A stretch of DNA of 64,000 nucleotides from Ulva prolifera (taxonomy: Eukaryota > Chlorophyta > Ulvophyceae > Ulvales > Ulvaceae). The notes under the pieces were generated by a model. The model saw only the letters and a program-made list of their open reading frames with translations. It was not told where the DNA came from and made no database searches. Shown here in pieces: positions 37,770 through 48,999 of this stretch (positions within the stretch are counted from its first letter, which is position 1; each line of letters opens with the position of its first letter). The DNA lies in assembly GCA_023078555.1 (NCBI GenBank), contig CM041197.1, positions 4,795,810-4,859,809 on the forward strand. The letters run 5' to 3'. A program made the translations under genes and the position numbers.

Positions 37770-39850
37770 GTTGCCGAAGTTCACACACGCGCGTGTGTTC
37801 ATCAGCGAACATGTGCGCGCATAGGCATGGCCTGCTTACGTCGCGCTGGCTCTGCACCACAGCTTCGATCGTCGCTGACCTTGACCTCTGGTGTCCAACC
37901 TCCAACGAAATGCCTGTGCGAATTCTAATGCGTGTGCCAAATGGGTGATATCGAGTGCCGCGTCGACGAGACAGCCCGAACCAAGGCGAGCGTGACAATG
38001 GAGCTTGCATAGAAGATCATGACGTGAGCAGCGGTTCTCTAACGTGGTCACGCACATGCCTCATAGGGCCTCAACCGATTCCATCTGTGTCCCGACGTGC
38101 GCGTGCCGTCTCCGCCTCTGTGGATTCCCCATCGTCAGTTCTGCGACGAACCGACATGCTACAGTGCGATAGAATATTCTAAGTCGCCCGGGCCGCGCTT
38201 TTCTTTCCGATTCCAGACTCAGAAGTCTCCACCGCAGCGGCCGTGGGGGCCTCGAGTCCTGCAGATCAGCGACGCCGCTACATCTGGACGACCAATTCAG
38301 CTCCAAGAACTCAGGCGCGGACCCCACGATTCGCCAAAACGTCAGACTGATACCATATGTTGTGCATGTTGCTTGATGGACAATCTTTAGTCTGCTAGGC
38401 AGGTGATGCTCCGTTTCGTGTGTCTTCATCGTGCGCGATGCCAACACGGGTATGCGGCAGCGGCAATTGCAGAGAACATGCCTAATGCAGATGCGTGACG
38501 CATTATGGTCACCTTCTGGTGGACCTGCAGTCCGTCTAGTGGCGAGCACGTGTCTGAATTGCAACTGCCAGGCAATGTGTCACACGAGGAAGCCGCTGCC
38601 AGGCCACGGCAATAAACGAGATCTTGAGATCGTTTTCAAATCTCTCTGAGCCTTGATCCAGGCTTCTGTTTTCGCCTGTCAAACTGCTTCGGGTCAATAT
38701 ATTCACACCTGTCCAGTGGCCACAATTTACATAGTGCTCCATCCAGTTCAAGTACAGCCAGATATGCGCGGAAGCTGAAATGGTTCCATCAACTTCTGAC
38801 ACACATGGCTGATTCGTCAGCATGTATACTGCATGTGCGAGGCGAGATAGTTGTTTGTGTCAAGGCATCGCTGTGTGAAGCTTTTGCTAGGGCCCACCTG
38901 TCACAGGTGACCTGTGTGCGAGATACAGGCATATACCCGAAAAGAATCGTGATCACAACCCGGACCATCTATGCTTTGAAGTAGGCCATTCTGTTCATGG
39001 GCTTGTTCCCTTGCAGTGCGAGTTTGGTTTTGATCAGGGCGCAGGCCAAGGGGAGACAGGCCTCTCGGGACGGCAAGGCTGTGGCTTCCAAAGTACGGCA
39101 CATAGCCAGCGCTGCTACTAGTTGGTGCACAGCATCTTGGGTCGCAGTCGGAGGACACAGCGTATTACCGCGGGCATCTGATCAGCCGAGGCTGGGCTCC
39201 AGGTTCTTGACGCAGATCGCTGAACACATGACAATCGCAAACCACTTTGTTCTATTCTTTGACCGAGAGAATGTTGGCGTGCGCTCGTGGGGGCTGACAC
39301 TTCAGCACGAAGGTTGGGTGTACTCGTACTCGGCTGTATTCGACGTCCGGCAGTATCTTGTGCCGATGAAAACGCTAGAGGAAACTCAAAGATGAATCCG
39401 TGTCCTTCGCAATTGCGGTGATTATAGCAGCGATTTCAGTAGAATGGTCACACATGCAGCGGCATGATCAGCGAGCCGGACCGCGACAGCGCAATGAGAC
39501 CGCACCGCACCCCCTGTGAACACCAGTACGATGCACGTACGACTTGAGATGTAGATTGACTCAGCCCACAACGAGATCCATGAGAGCTCAGCTCAGGTGA
39601 GGTCAGGGACATCGTGAGCAGCTGCAGGGAGCTCACGTATGCTTGAAACACTGCATCCTTCGCGACTGAGCCATGGCCAGCCGGCGAGGCGTGGTTGCGC
39701 TCACGCAAGAACACTTCTTGCTTCTGCCCAAAGACAAAACTGGGTAAACTGCGCAGCACGTCTTGGATTGTCTCAGACTACATCCAGGCTCAGTGCCATG
39801 TTGGCATGCCCAAGCTCATGCACTGTCGCCTGCCCGCAAGTGCTGGGCCA
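37770..39850. repeat. Segmental duplicate A2 (pairs with 27118-29290)
   Basis: Collinear with the upstream flank of copy 1 over about 2.1 kb with many substitutions and small indels. The two flanks diverge completely from about 39850 to 40310, then match again up to the start codon of copy 2. Confidence 0.8.
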
Positions 39851-39943
39851 TACCACTTAGAGCCGTTCCGAATAGTTATGCCTCAGCTCTAGGTGGCCGC
39901 CATAGAAATGCTGTAGGGCAATTATCAAGCCAACCCAGTAATG
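39837..39943 (+). mobile_element. hAT-like MITE, strongly decayed copy
   Basis: Starts AAGTGCTGGGCC and ends AACCCAGTAATGCTG, with the diagnostic internal AGAAATGCTGTAGGGC. Identity to the other copies is low, so this is a tentative member. Confidence 0.5.
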
Positions 39944-40443
39944 CTGCCCACACGCAAGCCTAGCGAGTGGCTGGTCCACATCATGTGAGCACTCACCAGA
40001 GTGCCCTGGCACTGCATGTGGATATACTCAGAGTATGTGTATAGTATACTATACATGTATGTGTATAATATGAGTTACCACCCTGCCTCTGATCTCGGAC
40101 GCAGCAGACAGGTCCCAAGCACCTGACAATGCCCGCACTTGCGGGTCGAGGTCAAGTGTTCCAGGCTCTGAGGGCCTCGCGTAGCGTGCATGCCGCCAGT
40201 GGGTTGCCAGCTGTCTGCAGTCAAGTCTCGCATGTCAGCGCAGATTGGCACCACAGAGTGGAATGTGGTACCACAATGCCCAGTTCCGAGCCCTCACGCA
40301 GTGATCGGTTTCATACGAACTCACCACCGTGATCCTTCTCACGATCATCATTTCCACAGAGCAATTCCACAGTGATCAGTTCACAGCAGCCGTTTCAACG
40401 GTGGTGGGATCTCCTGCAGGCAGCACAGCAGCGGCGGCCAGTG

Positions 40444-43400
40444 ATGGGGGTGGTGGCGCAGCTGCTCACCGCGGCATGCGTGGCGACGCACGCCGCCGGC
40501 GCGGCCGCGGCCCCCGACACCGCAGCCACTGAAACCCTCCGCGGGGCACAGCCCTCCTCCGGCGGCCACGCAGCCCCGGCGCTGCAGCGGCGCATAGCGC
40601 TCCCATCACATGAGGCTGATGAATGGCCGCACAGGGGGGCCGCGCGGGAGCTGCTGCATGGCTGCCATCAGAGGAGGGGGCGGTGCGTTGCCCGCTTGCT
40701 CTTCCCGTCTCCCGATACATGCATGCTTCCCCCTAGAGAACTGTGTCAGGTTGAATTCAAAAAGGTTGAACTTGACTTCATGCACTGAGTGGTTGACCTG
40801 CGGATTCACGGCAGATGCCACGCAACAAACTGGCAATGGCTGTCCGGTGGTGCCTCCGAGCTCTGGCTTTCTGTGGGACAGTTGCATCGCTACCTCTGAC
40901 TGGAATTGAGGCAGACAACTGACCTGCGCCACCTGCCTCGGAGCCTGTGATGCGAGTTCCGCGCACGTCGCCGTGGATCACTGCCATGAGTTGCGGTCGC
41001 GAGCAGCACAGGAACGCTGAACGAGCAGTGATCCTGCCAGCAGCCCCACCGGCGATGTGTGTGCGCGAGTCCAGGTCACGGCTGTCGTGCGCGATTACCA
41101 TACTTAATGAAATCAAACGCCATGTTCCGCGAAACGCTGGGATTTACAGGTACACAGTTAGTTGTACCTAATCATGATTTCTTAGGGTGACTGACGTAGC
41201 AAAGTCTAGAATTCTTAGACCTAGACTGCGTTTAACGCATGCTGATTTGTCGAATCTCTTAAGAACGGTGCTCTGTGCGGCTGCACCATGCAACTGTTGC
41301 ACCATGCAGGAGCTGCCAGACGAAGCTTCCCACCTGCCCACGGTGCCGCTTTCCCAACAAGAGGACCGAAATCGGGCACTGCAAGGCGCGTGAGGGGGGG
41401 GCCCTGAAGCTGTTCAACTGCCCGCGGCGCACCGGCACCAAGGTCCCCCGCGCGCCGCTTTCCATCGCCGAGTCGATCATCGGCAGTGCCCAGTGCCCCA
41501 CCCTCCACGCCTCCTCATGGCCGGGCCACTTTGACCTCCCCCACGACGCTGCCGATTACGAGGTGGATTACTACTACGAGCCGGAGGATGCAGGTGGGGA
41601 GGACCTGCTGCTGGATTACTTCACTTACGACGATTACACGCCGCAGTTCCGCGCCGTCGTGACGCCGGACGAGCTGCAGGAGGCGCTGCAGGCCGGGACG
41701 AAGCACATCCTGATCCTGGCGCACCTCGACATGACGAGCAGCACCCCGGAGCCGGACCTGCCAGAGACGGTGGAGGCGCTGGACAACGCGATCGGGCGTG
41801 TATCGAGTACCACCCTCTCCATCGCCGTGCGCCCCCACCAACCTCACGCTATCATCTGTGAAGTGCCTCGATCGCGTGCTGGCGTGGGCGTGTGTATGAA
41901 TCCGCTGGGTGAAGGGGCTTTACAACAACAGGCCTCGGCGGTGTGTGCATCTCGGAGGCGGCGCAACTGTGATCTTGTGCATCGAGCGCTTGCGTGCATC
42001 GATGCTTCGGCTTTCAGATCCCGCGATTTGCCATGCACGTGGCCATGGCGGGGTGGCCCGTAGCTCTCATGAACAGCTTTGCCGTGCTCGGTGAAAGCTC
42101 TGGACATCACCTGCTGAGAGCATGCTCTCCCCGGCCACCAACGAGGGACCCGACCACACATGCATACATACATGCACACCGGTCGCATGCCCGGCCTCTG
42201 TGCTTTGTAAGTACATGCAACACATGCTTACACATCCATCCCGGAACCCTGGGGCTGCCTGCACTGTGCATGCATGCGACCCCTGAATAGCCTGTCTGCT
42301 GCTGCGCTGCTGCGCCTGGCCGTCGCGGCCGTTGCCGTGCATTTCGCCGGCAGTGCACAGCAGGGACAGAGGCGGGCAGGTGGCACGGCCACAGCAGCAC
42401 GCCGCATATGTATGACGCGGGCAGTGTGTCTCCTGTCTGGCTCGATGGCCTGGCAGTGCTTCCCCACGATGCTGTCCGTTGCTGTTGAGCGCATCTGCTG
42501 TTTGGAATTCCAGCCGACTGCGGCGGCAAAAGCCTGTAGAGGGTTTTTCTGAAACGTGAGCGTGCTGCGCTGCCACCAACACCGTGGCCACACCGAGGAC
42601 AGAGCATGAGCTGAAGCGCCCAAGCCACATCGTGCACATTCCAGCAGACATCTTGGCTGAGTTATTCAGAGTTGCATGAGATATCTTGCGGCCCGCAGGG
42701 GTGGTGTGAGGAGCCGCCGCCGCGGCCGTTCAGGCTGACCGAGCCGGTGCCGCCGGGGGCGTGCGCGATCCTGGTCCGGGAGGACTTCCTGGATGCCCCC
42801 CTCGGCACCACTTGCCTCCTCCTGGACTCCCTGTATGTCGCTGTGAGGCACCCCGGCCCTCGCCGCAGCTCCGTGCTGGTGCTGCATGTGCGTCCCTGCC
42901 CGCTGTGCCTGCTGTGCACGCCTTTTGTATGCATGCATGTAGTTACAAAGGACAGAGGCCGGGCAGCGAGCCGTTGCCAGGAATACACACGCAAATCCAC
43001 TCACGCAGTCATGGCACTAGGCCGGGCACGAGCACGTACCACAGCTCGGCCGGTGATGCCAGCCAAAGATTGAAGCCCCGCACGGAGCACAAGAGCATTC
43101 CCCTTGCACAACGCCACACTCAACCGGCGCAGAGCATTCGTCACAAACAAAGCACGGTTCACCTTACCACACCAAGACGCAACCTCCGCCAGCCGATTCA
43201 AGTGATTCATGGCAGGCCGTCCCAAGCGACCATGCATCTCATGCGATAACGGCACGAAACTATACGCATCAGGGTCGTACAAACGATAAGCAGTGCGTTT
43301 CTGCACGTCCCGCGTCTCCGCAGCACCCCCGTCCTCGCGGGCCGCACGGCCGCAATAGGAACCAGCACAGGGGTTCACAACCGACACATCTCCTATGCAC

Positions 43401-46400
43401 AAAGGGTCACCCGGCGGCATAAACATGATGTCCCCCAGTTTCTCCTGGGCCACTGCCCTGAACACCTGCGCCAGCGCCGTTGCCTGCGCGGCAGCGGCCT
43501 GCTCCCCAGGCCCCGCCGGATCCTGGCCACCCGGCGCCGCTGCCGCCGCCAGGGCCGCAGCCTGCGCCGCGTCTGGCGCGTGGCGCCCCATTTGGGCGCT
43601 GTGTCCGGCATCGGCGTCGGCGGCCGGAGCAGTCGCAGGTGCCGGCGCCGCGTCCGCACGCGCGACCGGCGGCAGCGGCGGGGCTGCAGGTACCGGCTCC
43701 GCGGGCAAGGTCGCCCCGCGCGAAGGGCCCGCGACCTGTGAGGCGGGCTGGGGCGGCGCAGGGGGGGGCGGGCCCGACGGGCCAGCATGGATCTGCCTCG
43801 GAGCGGCCGCGAGCCGCGTGCGGACGCACGGCGCTGTGCGCGGGATGCGCGTGCATGCATGTATGCATGATCACATATCTGTATCCGTTTAGACATTGAT
43901 GTGTCACAAGGACCGAGTCGGAGATGGATGTAGCACAGCAGGCACCGCGCAGCAACACTCGAGCCTGCGGCGTGTCTGCCTGCTCAATCCGTTGCAAGGA
44001 CATACGATACCCGGGAGGTTGGCCGCACGGCCACCAGATCCGAAACCCCGACGCCACCGCCGCCGGCGGACGCAGGCACAGCAGCTCGAACCTACCCAGG
44101 GTGGCCCCTAACCCCTACCCAGGGTGGCCCCTGACCCCTGACCCCTACCCAGGGTGGTCCCACCGCGCCTTCCAGGGGGCGCCCGCTGCTCTTGCGGCTG
44201 CTGAGCCTGCTGTGCGTGCTGGGCATACCGGCGTACCAGCTTTGCTTGGGCTCCTGCTCTGCCTTCCCAATGTGCAATCGTGTCCAGAGGGGCCATGCGA
44301 GCTCATCCTGTTAGTTCATGCGGTGAGCGATGCGCATGAGGTCGTGTATGGTGCATGCCGGCATGCTGTGCGTGCTGTGAGCTCGTGCGGATGACCCCCT
44401 GCTTGGTCTCTGTGCGCTGCTGTAGGACAGTGCTGGGTCATCGATCACATAGAACAATTTCGATTATCCAGGTCTATTTTTTGGGCGGCATCCCTGAAAA
44501 TGCTGCAAAGCGACCCAACACTGCTGTACGACTGGTGCTGCCTCAGGGAGTGATGCTCAGGGTGTGACTGCCGGCCGGCTTGTGCAGGTGGACGGGCTGA
44601 TGTGGATCACCAACTGTGTCTTCCAGGGCGCCGGCCACAGAAGCCGCGCGATCGACACAAACACCATCAACGGCGGCAGCCCGGAGCTGTATGTCAAAGG
44701 CGCGTTGCTTATGCTGGCATGTGTGTGGTGACTCAGCCCACACCGGGCTGTCCATGCCTACAATGATGCTGACCACAACCACTGTCGGTTCCTGTTGCAA
44801 AAGTCACGCATGGCATCCGGGTATGGGATCTGAGAAGCTACCAAACCCCGGTGCCTGGATCTGCACTCCCCGCTGCTCACCCCATGTATGCACCTCATGC
44901 ATCGCATGTACCTCTGGCCTCCCACAGCTCTCAGAGTAGCCGCCAGCAACCCTACCTCCCGCCACCAGCCCCGCGCCTCGCCTTCAAAGTGCACGCAACC
45001 CCCCCCCCCCCCCCGCCCCCCCCCCCCCCCCCATTCAAAGTGCCGATGCGTGGTGCAGATACGACCTTCACCGGCTTTTCGCGCAACAGTGGCCCGGGCA
45101 TCCGCATGCTGAACAGCTCACGGCTTTGGCTCGACAATGTCACCTTCCGCGGCATCGAGCGCCTGCGCCACCCGCAGCCCGAGCCGCAGGGCACTGCTGT
45201 CGCCGCCTACGACGACGTCCTCCTCGTCCTCATGGTGCCGCCCCTCCCGAACCTGCCACTTTTGCTAGTGCGGCAGTGGTCACGGCCGTCCGCCGTATGT
45301 GTAACGTAGTCATCATTTCTCGCGTATTTGCTTTCATGTACTGATCGTTGCTGGCTGTCATGTTTCGTGCCCATGCCTATAGGTGTCAACAGACAAGCGC
45401 TTCGGTAGTCTCCAGAGTATCTGAGATCCGCAGTTTATATGTAAATTCAAGGAAAGTAAAATTAATATGACTGAGCCGAGTCATGAAGAGGACCTTATGT
45501 CATGCATTGATGCCATGAGACCCGACCCGCTCGCGCCCAGCATGTGCACTTCTGGCTATGGCCCACCCATCTGCCTGCAGCCACTCAAACATGCTTGATA
45601 TGTCTCACATGCATGGTATTCATGCATGGTAGCTCGAGACAGCCGTCATTGCAGCCACCACTGTACATTGCACACCATGCATGGGCAACATGCATGGGAT
45701 ACATGCATGCTGACAGGGGCCCGACGTGCTGTAGAACGTGTTGATAGAGGACAACGTTGTCCTCGGGGAGCCCGCGGGCAACCAGGCGGTTTCGATCTCA
45801 CCAAACGGCACAGAGGCGTACGCGTCGCCACGGCTGGAACTGTGGCAGTGGCCCGACGGCCCGGCGGTGATGTCGGACGAGGACACCAGCATCGCGCGCT
45901 ACATCATTGAGAACATTGCGCGGCCGCAGCTGGAGACGATTCAGAACGTGCGCCCCCCTCCCCACCCTGTGCTCGCATGTGGGTGCTGTACGAAGTGGAC
46001 AGCCCCTCAAATGAATAGTTTGCAAATGTCAAATGACTGCGGAGGCGCAATGCCGCAGCAAGGCCTTGTCACATCATCGCATGTTCATTCTTATCAGTTC
46101 TCTTTCGTGTGATACCGGCAGTGGCCCTGATACCGGCAGTGGCCTTGATACCGGCAGTGGCCTTGATACCGGCAGTGGCCCTCCGCAGCCGTGTGACCAT
46201 TGCACCGCCCCGCCACGAGGTGCTGCGCTCTGCCGCCTGTGTATCACACAGGGGCGCTTCAACAGGTACCACTCTGACGAGCGTAGCCCCGGGCGGGCCG
46301 TCCAACAGGAACACAGGCTTGTGCAGCGGGGCGTCTTTGGCACTCCACCCTTCCTTGGAACGCTGCAATGTTGCCTTTGAGGTGTCAGGGTTTCGCAACA

Positions 46401-46643
46401 GAACAGCAGCAGCCCAACACCGTTTTGCCGCTCGCGCAGACGGTCTGAGCTGTGCGGTCATGCCCGCATGGGCATCACCTCAGAGTCCCGCAGGGGCATA
46501 CACAGCCTGTCACTGACCCCAAACTTGTTTAGGCACCTGGTGCTGTTATCTCTCTCACACAGAGGCCTTGGTTGAGCGTAGTGGTTTCGGTGCAGATACA
46601 GGATGAGATCATCATGAGGGAGCTCCGCCGGGACCCGCCGTGA
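40444..46643 (+). CDS. Secreted ectodomain paralog, copy 2 (7 exons)
   Basis: Exons: A 40444-40682, B 41310-41826, C 42699-42887, D 44588-44699, E 45059-45234, F 45735-45947, G 46596-46643; total 497 residues. It is the closest relative of copy 1, with the same signal peptide (VAQLLTAACVATHAAGAAAA), the Cys/His module in exon B (CQTKLPTCPRCRF, GHCK, LFNCPRR) and the acidic DYYYEPEDAGGEDLLLDYF. The beta-helix-like rungs are MWITNCVFQG, LWLDNVTFRG and NVLIEDNVVLG; the tail is RELRRDPP. Possible N-glycosylation sites are NVT in exon E and NGT in exon F. Exon D ends at a GC donor (AAAG/GCGCGT) where copies 1, 3 and 4 have GT. Exon F follows a TAG acceptor. Introns hold two retrotransposon ends, a MITE and tandem repeats. 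All junctions keep the reading frame, so the gene looks intact. Secretion is inferred; ligand and role unknown. Confidence 0.85.
42177..42211 (+). mobile_element. 35-bp retrotransposon stub (subfamily A)
   Basis: CACCGGTCGCATGCCCGG leads into CTCTGTGCTTTGTAAG, flanked by an 8-bp duplication TACATGCA (42169-42176 and 42212-42219). It lies in copy 2, intron B-C. Confidence 0.7.
42942..43851 (-). mobile_element. 910-bp 5'-truncated non-LTR retrotransposon with coding remnant
   Basis: Flanked by a 12-bp duplication TGCATGCATGTA (42930-42941 and 43852-43863). On the minus strand, a frame open from 43708 to a stop at 43001 encodes an Ala/Pro-rich stretch and then [36 protein letters not shown] and [18 protein letters not shown]. 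This resembles the C-terminal tail of LINE-type reverse transcriptase polyproteins of algae; the polymerase itself is absent. The element's 3' end is CTCTGTCCTTTGTAAC. It lies in copy 2, intron C-D, antisense to the gene, and shares its coding tail with the fragment at 4581-4833. Confidence 0.82.
44095..44157 (+). repeat. Short tandem repeat in copy 2, intron C-D
   Basis: Three copies of CTACCCAGGGTGG are joined by CCCCTAACC or CCCCTGACC spacers. Confidence 0.8.
44428..44523 (+). mobile_element. hAT-like MITE in copy 2, intron C-D
   Basis: 96 bp with terminal inverted repeats CAGTGCTGGGTC and GACCCAACACTG. It is flanked by CTGTAGGA (44420-44427) and CTGTACGA (44524-44531), an 8-bp duplication with one mismatch. 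It ends 64 bases before exon D. Confidence 0.88.
44999..45032 (+). repeat. C tract before exon E of copy 2
   Basis: A 34-base C run interrupted by one G ends 26 bases before exon E, so it can serve as the polypyrimidine tract of that 3' splice site. Confidence 0.85.
46111..46182 (+). repeat. 18-bp tandem repeat, four units
   Basis: Four units of GATACCGGCAGTGGCC plus two variable bases, in copy 2, intron F-G. Confidence 0.92.
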
Positions 46644-47732
46644 CCACAGGGGCATCTGCCATAAGGGCCCCAGGGCCCTGTGAGAAAGATAGTAACAGTA
46701 CGCTCGCTGCCGCCGCACCGCCTGTCGGCTGCCACTCTTCCCAGTCGCAGAGATCGCTGCGGCCTTTCGTGACCTCAGCACCCCATGTGGCCGCGGCGGC
46801 ACAAGGCCTTCAGCATTCTGCACCGGGACATGTCCCGGCGCCACAGCCCGCCGCCCTCCCCAGTGCCCCACCATACTTTCCCTGACATGCTGCGTAGCAC
46901 GCCTCAGGATGCATGTCAAGCGCCACCATGCGGCTGCAAGCCTTTGCAACCGATGGACCAAGAGGAAGCCGTCGCGGCCGTCTGTAACTGACGGCTGTAA
47001 CCGAGAGCCTCCAAATTGGTGGCTCTCGTCATTGGCTTCCACCGATCGGCTCTCCGTGAAGGTAGCAGGTTTTGCGAGCGTGGCAATCCCACCTGAGTCT
47101 CGAGTATCAGCACACCTGAGTATGGGATGCGAGGCGCAGCTGGCTGCTGCTGCCTCGCGCCGATTGTGGCAGTCGCGCCGTGGGCGAGCGGCGTGCACGT
47201 ACGCAATCGTATGAACGAGTATGGAAGTGTCAACGATGTTGTGTATCACCCCGGTGGCTGAGGTTCAGCCTGAGAGGTCAGAGTGCAGCTTGCAGCGGGC
47301 CCTAGAGTTTCGCAGCCTGAAACGCACGCGCAGGAAGGCTGCTGCAAAGGGATTCTGGAAGTGAAGCAGCCCGCCAGGCGCTGTCCGTGTCTTCTCGCCG
47401 CAGCGGAACTGTAGCACTGGCCAGCAGCATGAGTAAAGTACAATAAGTCTGACCTTTCCGAGCTGTACACTGAAGAGGACATTGACAACTCCGAAGGAAC
47501 GGGAGCACATGTGAGTGGTGTCAGAGGTCGTGGGTGTTGCCAGGACATAGTGTGGGAGGTCGGTGGCCAGTGGTGTGACTGCGTTGTGGCGTGCACATGT
47601 AATTAGGCCCAGGGGAGGAGATTGGCGGTGCGCCCCAACAGGCATCAGCACGCCACCGTGTGCCCTCCTCATGGCGCATGGCCCATGTGCAGCGGATCTG
47701 TTTGGTGGTGTGGGCTGTAGGGGAGTGGCAGC

Positions 47733-47834
47733 CAGTGACGGGTCGCTTTGCAGCATTTCCAGGACTGCCAGCCCGAAATTAGATCTGAATATTCGGAAAT
47801 GTTCTATGTGATCGGGCTGGATGCCCCAGCACTG
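47733..47834 (-). mobile_element. hAT-like MITE with perfect 8-bp duplication
   Basis: 102 bp, opposite orientation to the copy at 44428, ending CCCCAGCACTG. The flanking duplication GTGGCAGC is exact (47725-47732 and 47835-47842), which fixes the element ends and the hAT-type duplication length. Confidence 0.92.
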
Positions 47835-48738
47835 GTGGCAGCATGCTGCGGGGGGTGCGGGCATGTCAGGTAGCAGCAGCATAGCCGCCGCCCCCTTCAA
47901 GGGCACGATTGTATCGGGTCTACAATGCCGTGGTACATGTTGGGCCGTTTCAAGGCGCCATGCGCCGCTTGGCGATGGGAGGCAAGGTGTCAAGATGCTG
48001 CTTCTCCCGGGGCGCTCATATCCTCGAAGTAAGGATGTGCTGGGCGGCTTTGCTTTCGTGCTCGTTAGGGTTGCGTATGATTTCTGTATAATGTACTGGG
48101 AGCTATGCATGAATGTGACAAGTAAATGGATGTGAAAAAAAAAGATTGACAGCGGATTCTGATCCTCCGGATCCCACCCTCAGCTTGAGCATCCCGGCAT
48201 ACCCACTACGGCATTGGCATCGGCACCGCGACGGCCTGCGCAGTTCATGGAGGACACAATGCAATCCGAACGCTGTACACCTCTTGTTGAGCAAAGACAT
48301 GCCGCGCTTGCGCTAGGCCTGGTGCGCTCACGTGCAGCACTGTCTTATCGACTCCATCGGAAACAATGGCGGCACCGGGTGAGACTGCATTGTGGCACCG
48401 GCACATCTGCCACAGCTGTTGAACCACAACAAACGACCCACTGTTTCTGTTGCAACGTCTAGCAGACAGCCACACACGTGTGCACATCGGGCCCGCCTCA
48501 TGCTGCAAGTACTTGTCTGGTTTGTACTGTGGCTGTTAACATGTGATTGTTCACTGCAGTGCTACAGTAGTACATGCATGCAGCCAAGTGCAGGGCGGCG
48601 ACTGCCGGCGGGCAAGACTGAAAGGCAAGGTAGACATGATACATGACGGGCCAGGGGGGCCAAGCAACATTCATGTCGATGCACATGCAGTGAGGGAAGA
48701 GACGGTCAGCACGGTCAACACCAACTGCTGTTGTCCAC

Positions 48739-48816
48739 GTGGTGGGGCCATGCATGCCATCGCACCGCATATGCGCGCATAGCTATGCGGTGCGGTGGCA
48801 TGCATGGCCCCACCAC
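48739..48816. repeat. 33-bp inverted repeat (hairpin)
   Basis: Arms 48739-48771 and 48784-48816 pair with one mismatch around a 12-base loop and include GGGGCCATGCATG. A second perfect 22-bp palindrome (CTACGACTATG and its complement) follows at about 48820-48841. Confidence 0.85.
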
Positions 48817-48999
48817 GACTCTACGACTATGCATAGTCGTAGCGCCAGTTCGCACCGGCCTAGATCTTCCGCATCATGGCGGTGCGCATGCACCTGCGCG
48901 GCCAGCGCGATTTGCATGCGGAGTTTGTTGGCCAAGATTTACGTGCTCAGGCAAGCTTTCGTTTCCAACTTCACGTAGCTGGCCTGCAGGTGCTCCCGT

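Larger units (their letters stand above)
37009..40443. other. Intergenic region upstream of copy 2
   Basis: No gene is firmly recognised. The part 37770-39850 duplicates the upstream flank of copy 1. A 132-codon frame at 38997-39395 (ending LTLQHEGWVYSYSAVFDV and so on) is open here but interrupted by stops in the copy 1 flank. It could be a relic exon; I cannot assign it. A small perfect palindrome (TGTATAGTATACTATACA) lies near 40038. Confidence 0.45.

Noticed and set aside
43395..43892. Plus-strand Ala/Gly-rich frame of 165 codons
   Set aside because: It is antisense to the retrotransposon remnant; composition reflects GC-rich complementary sequence.
47265..48110. Minus-strand frame of 281 codons
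   Set aside because: It runs through the MITE at 47733-47834, and no part matches a family; a chance frame.
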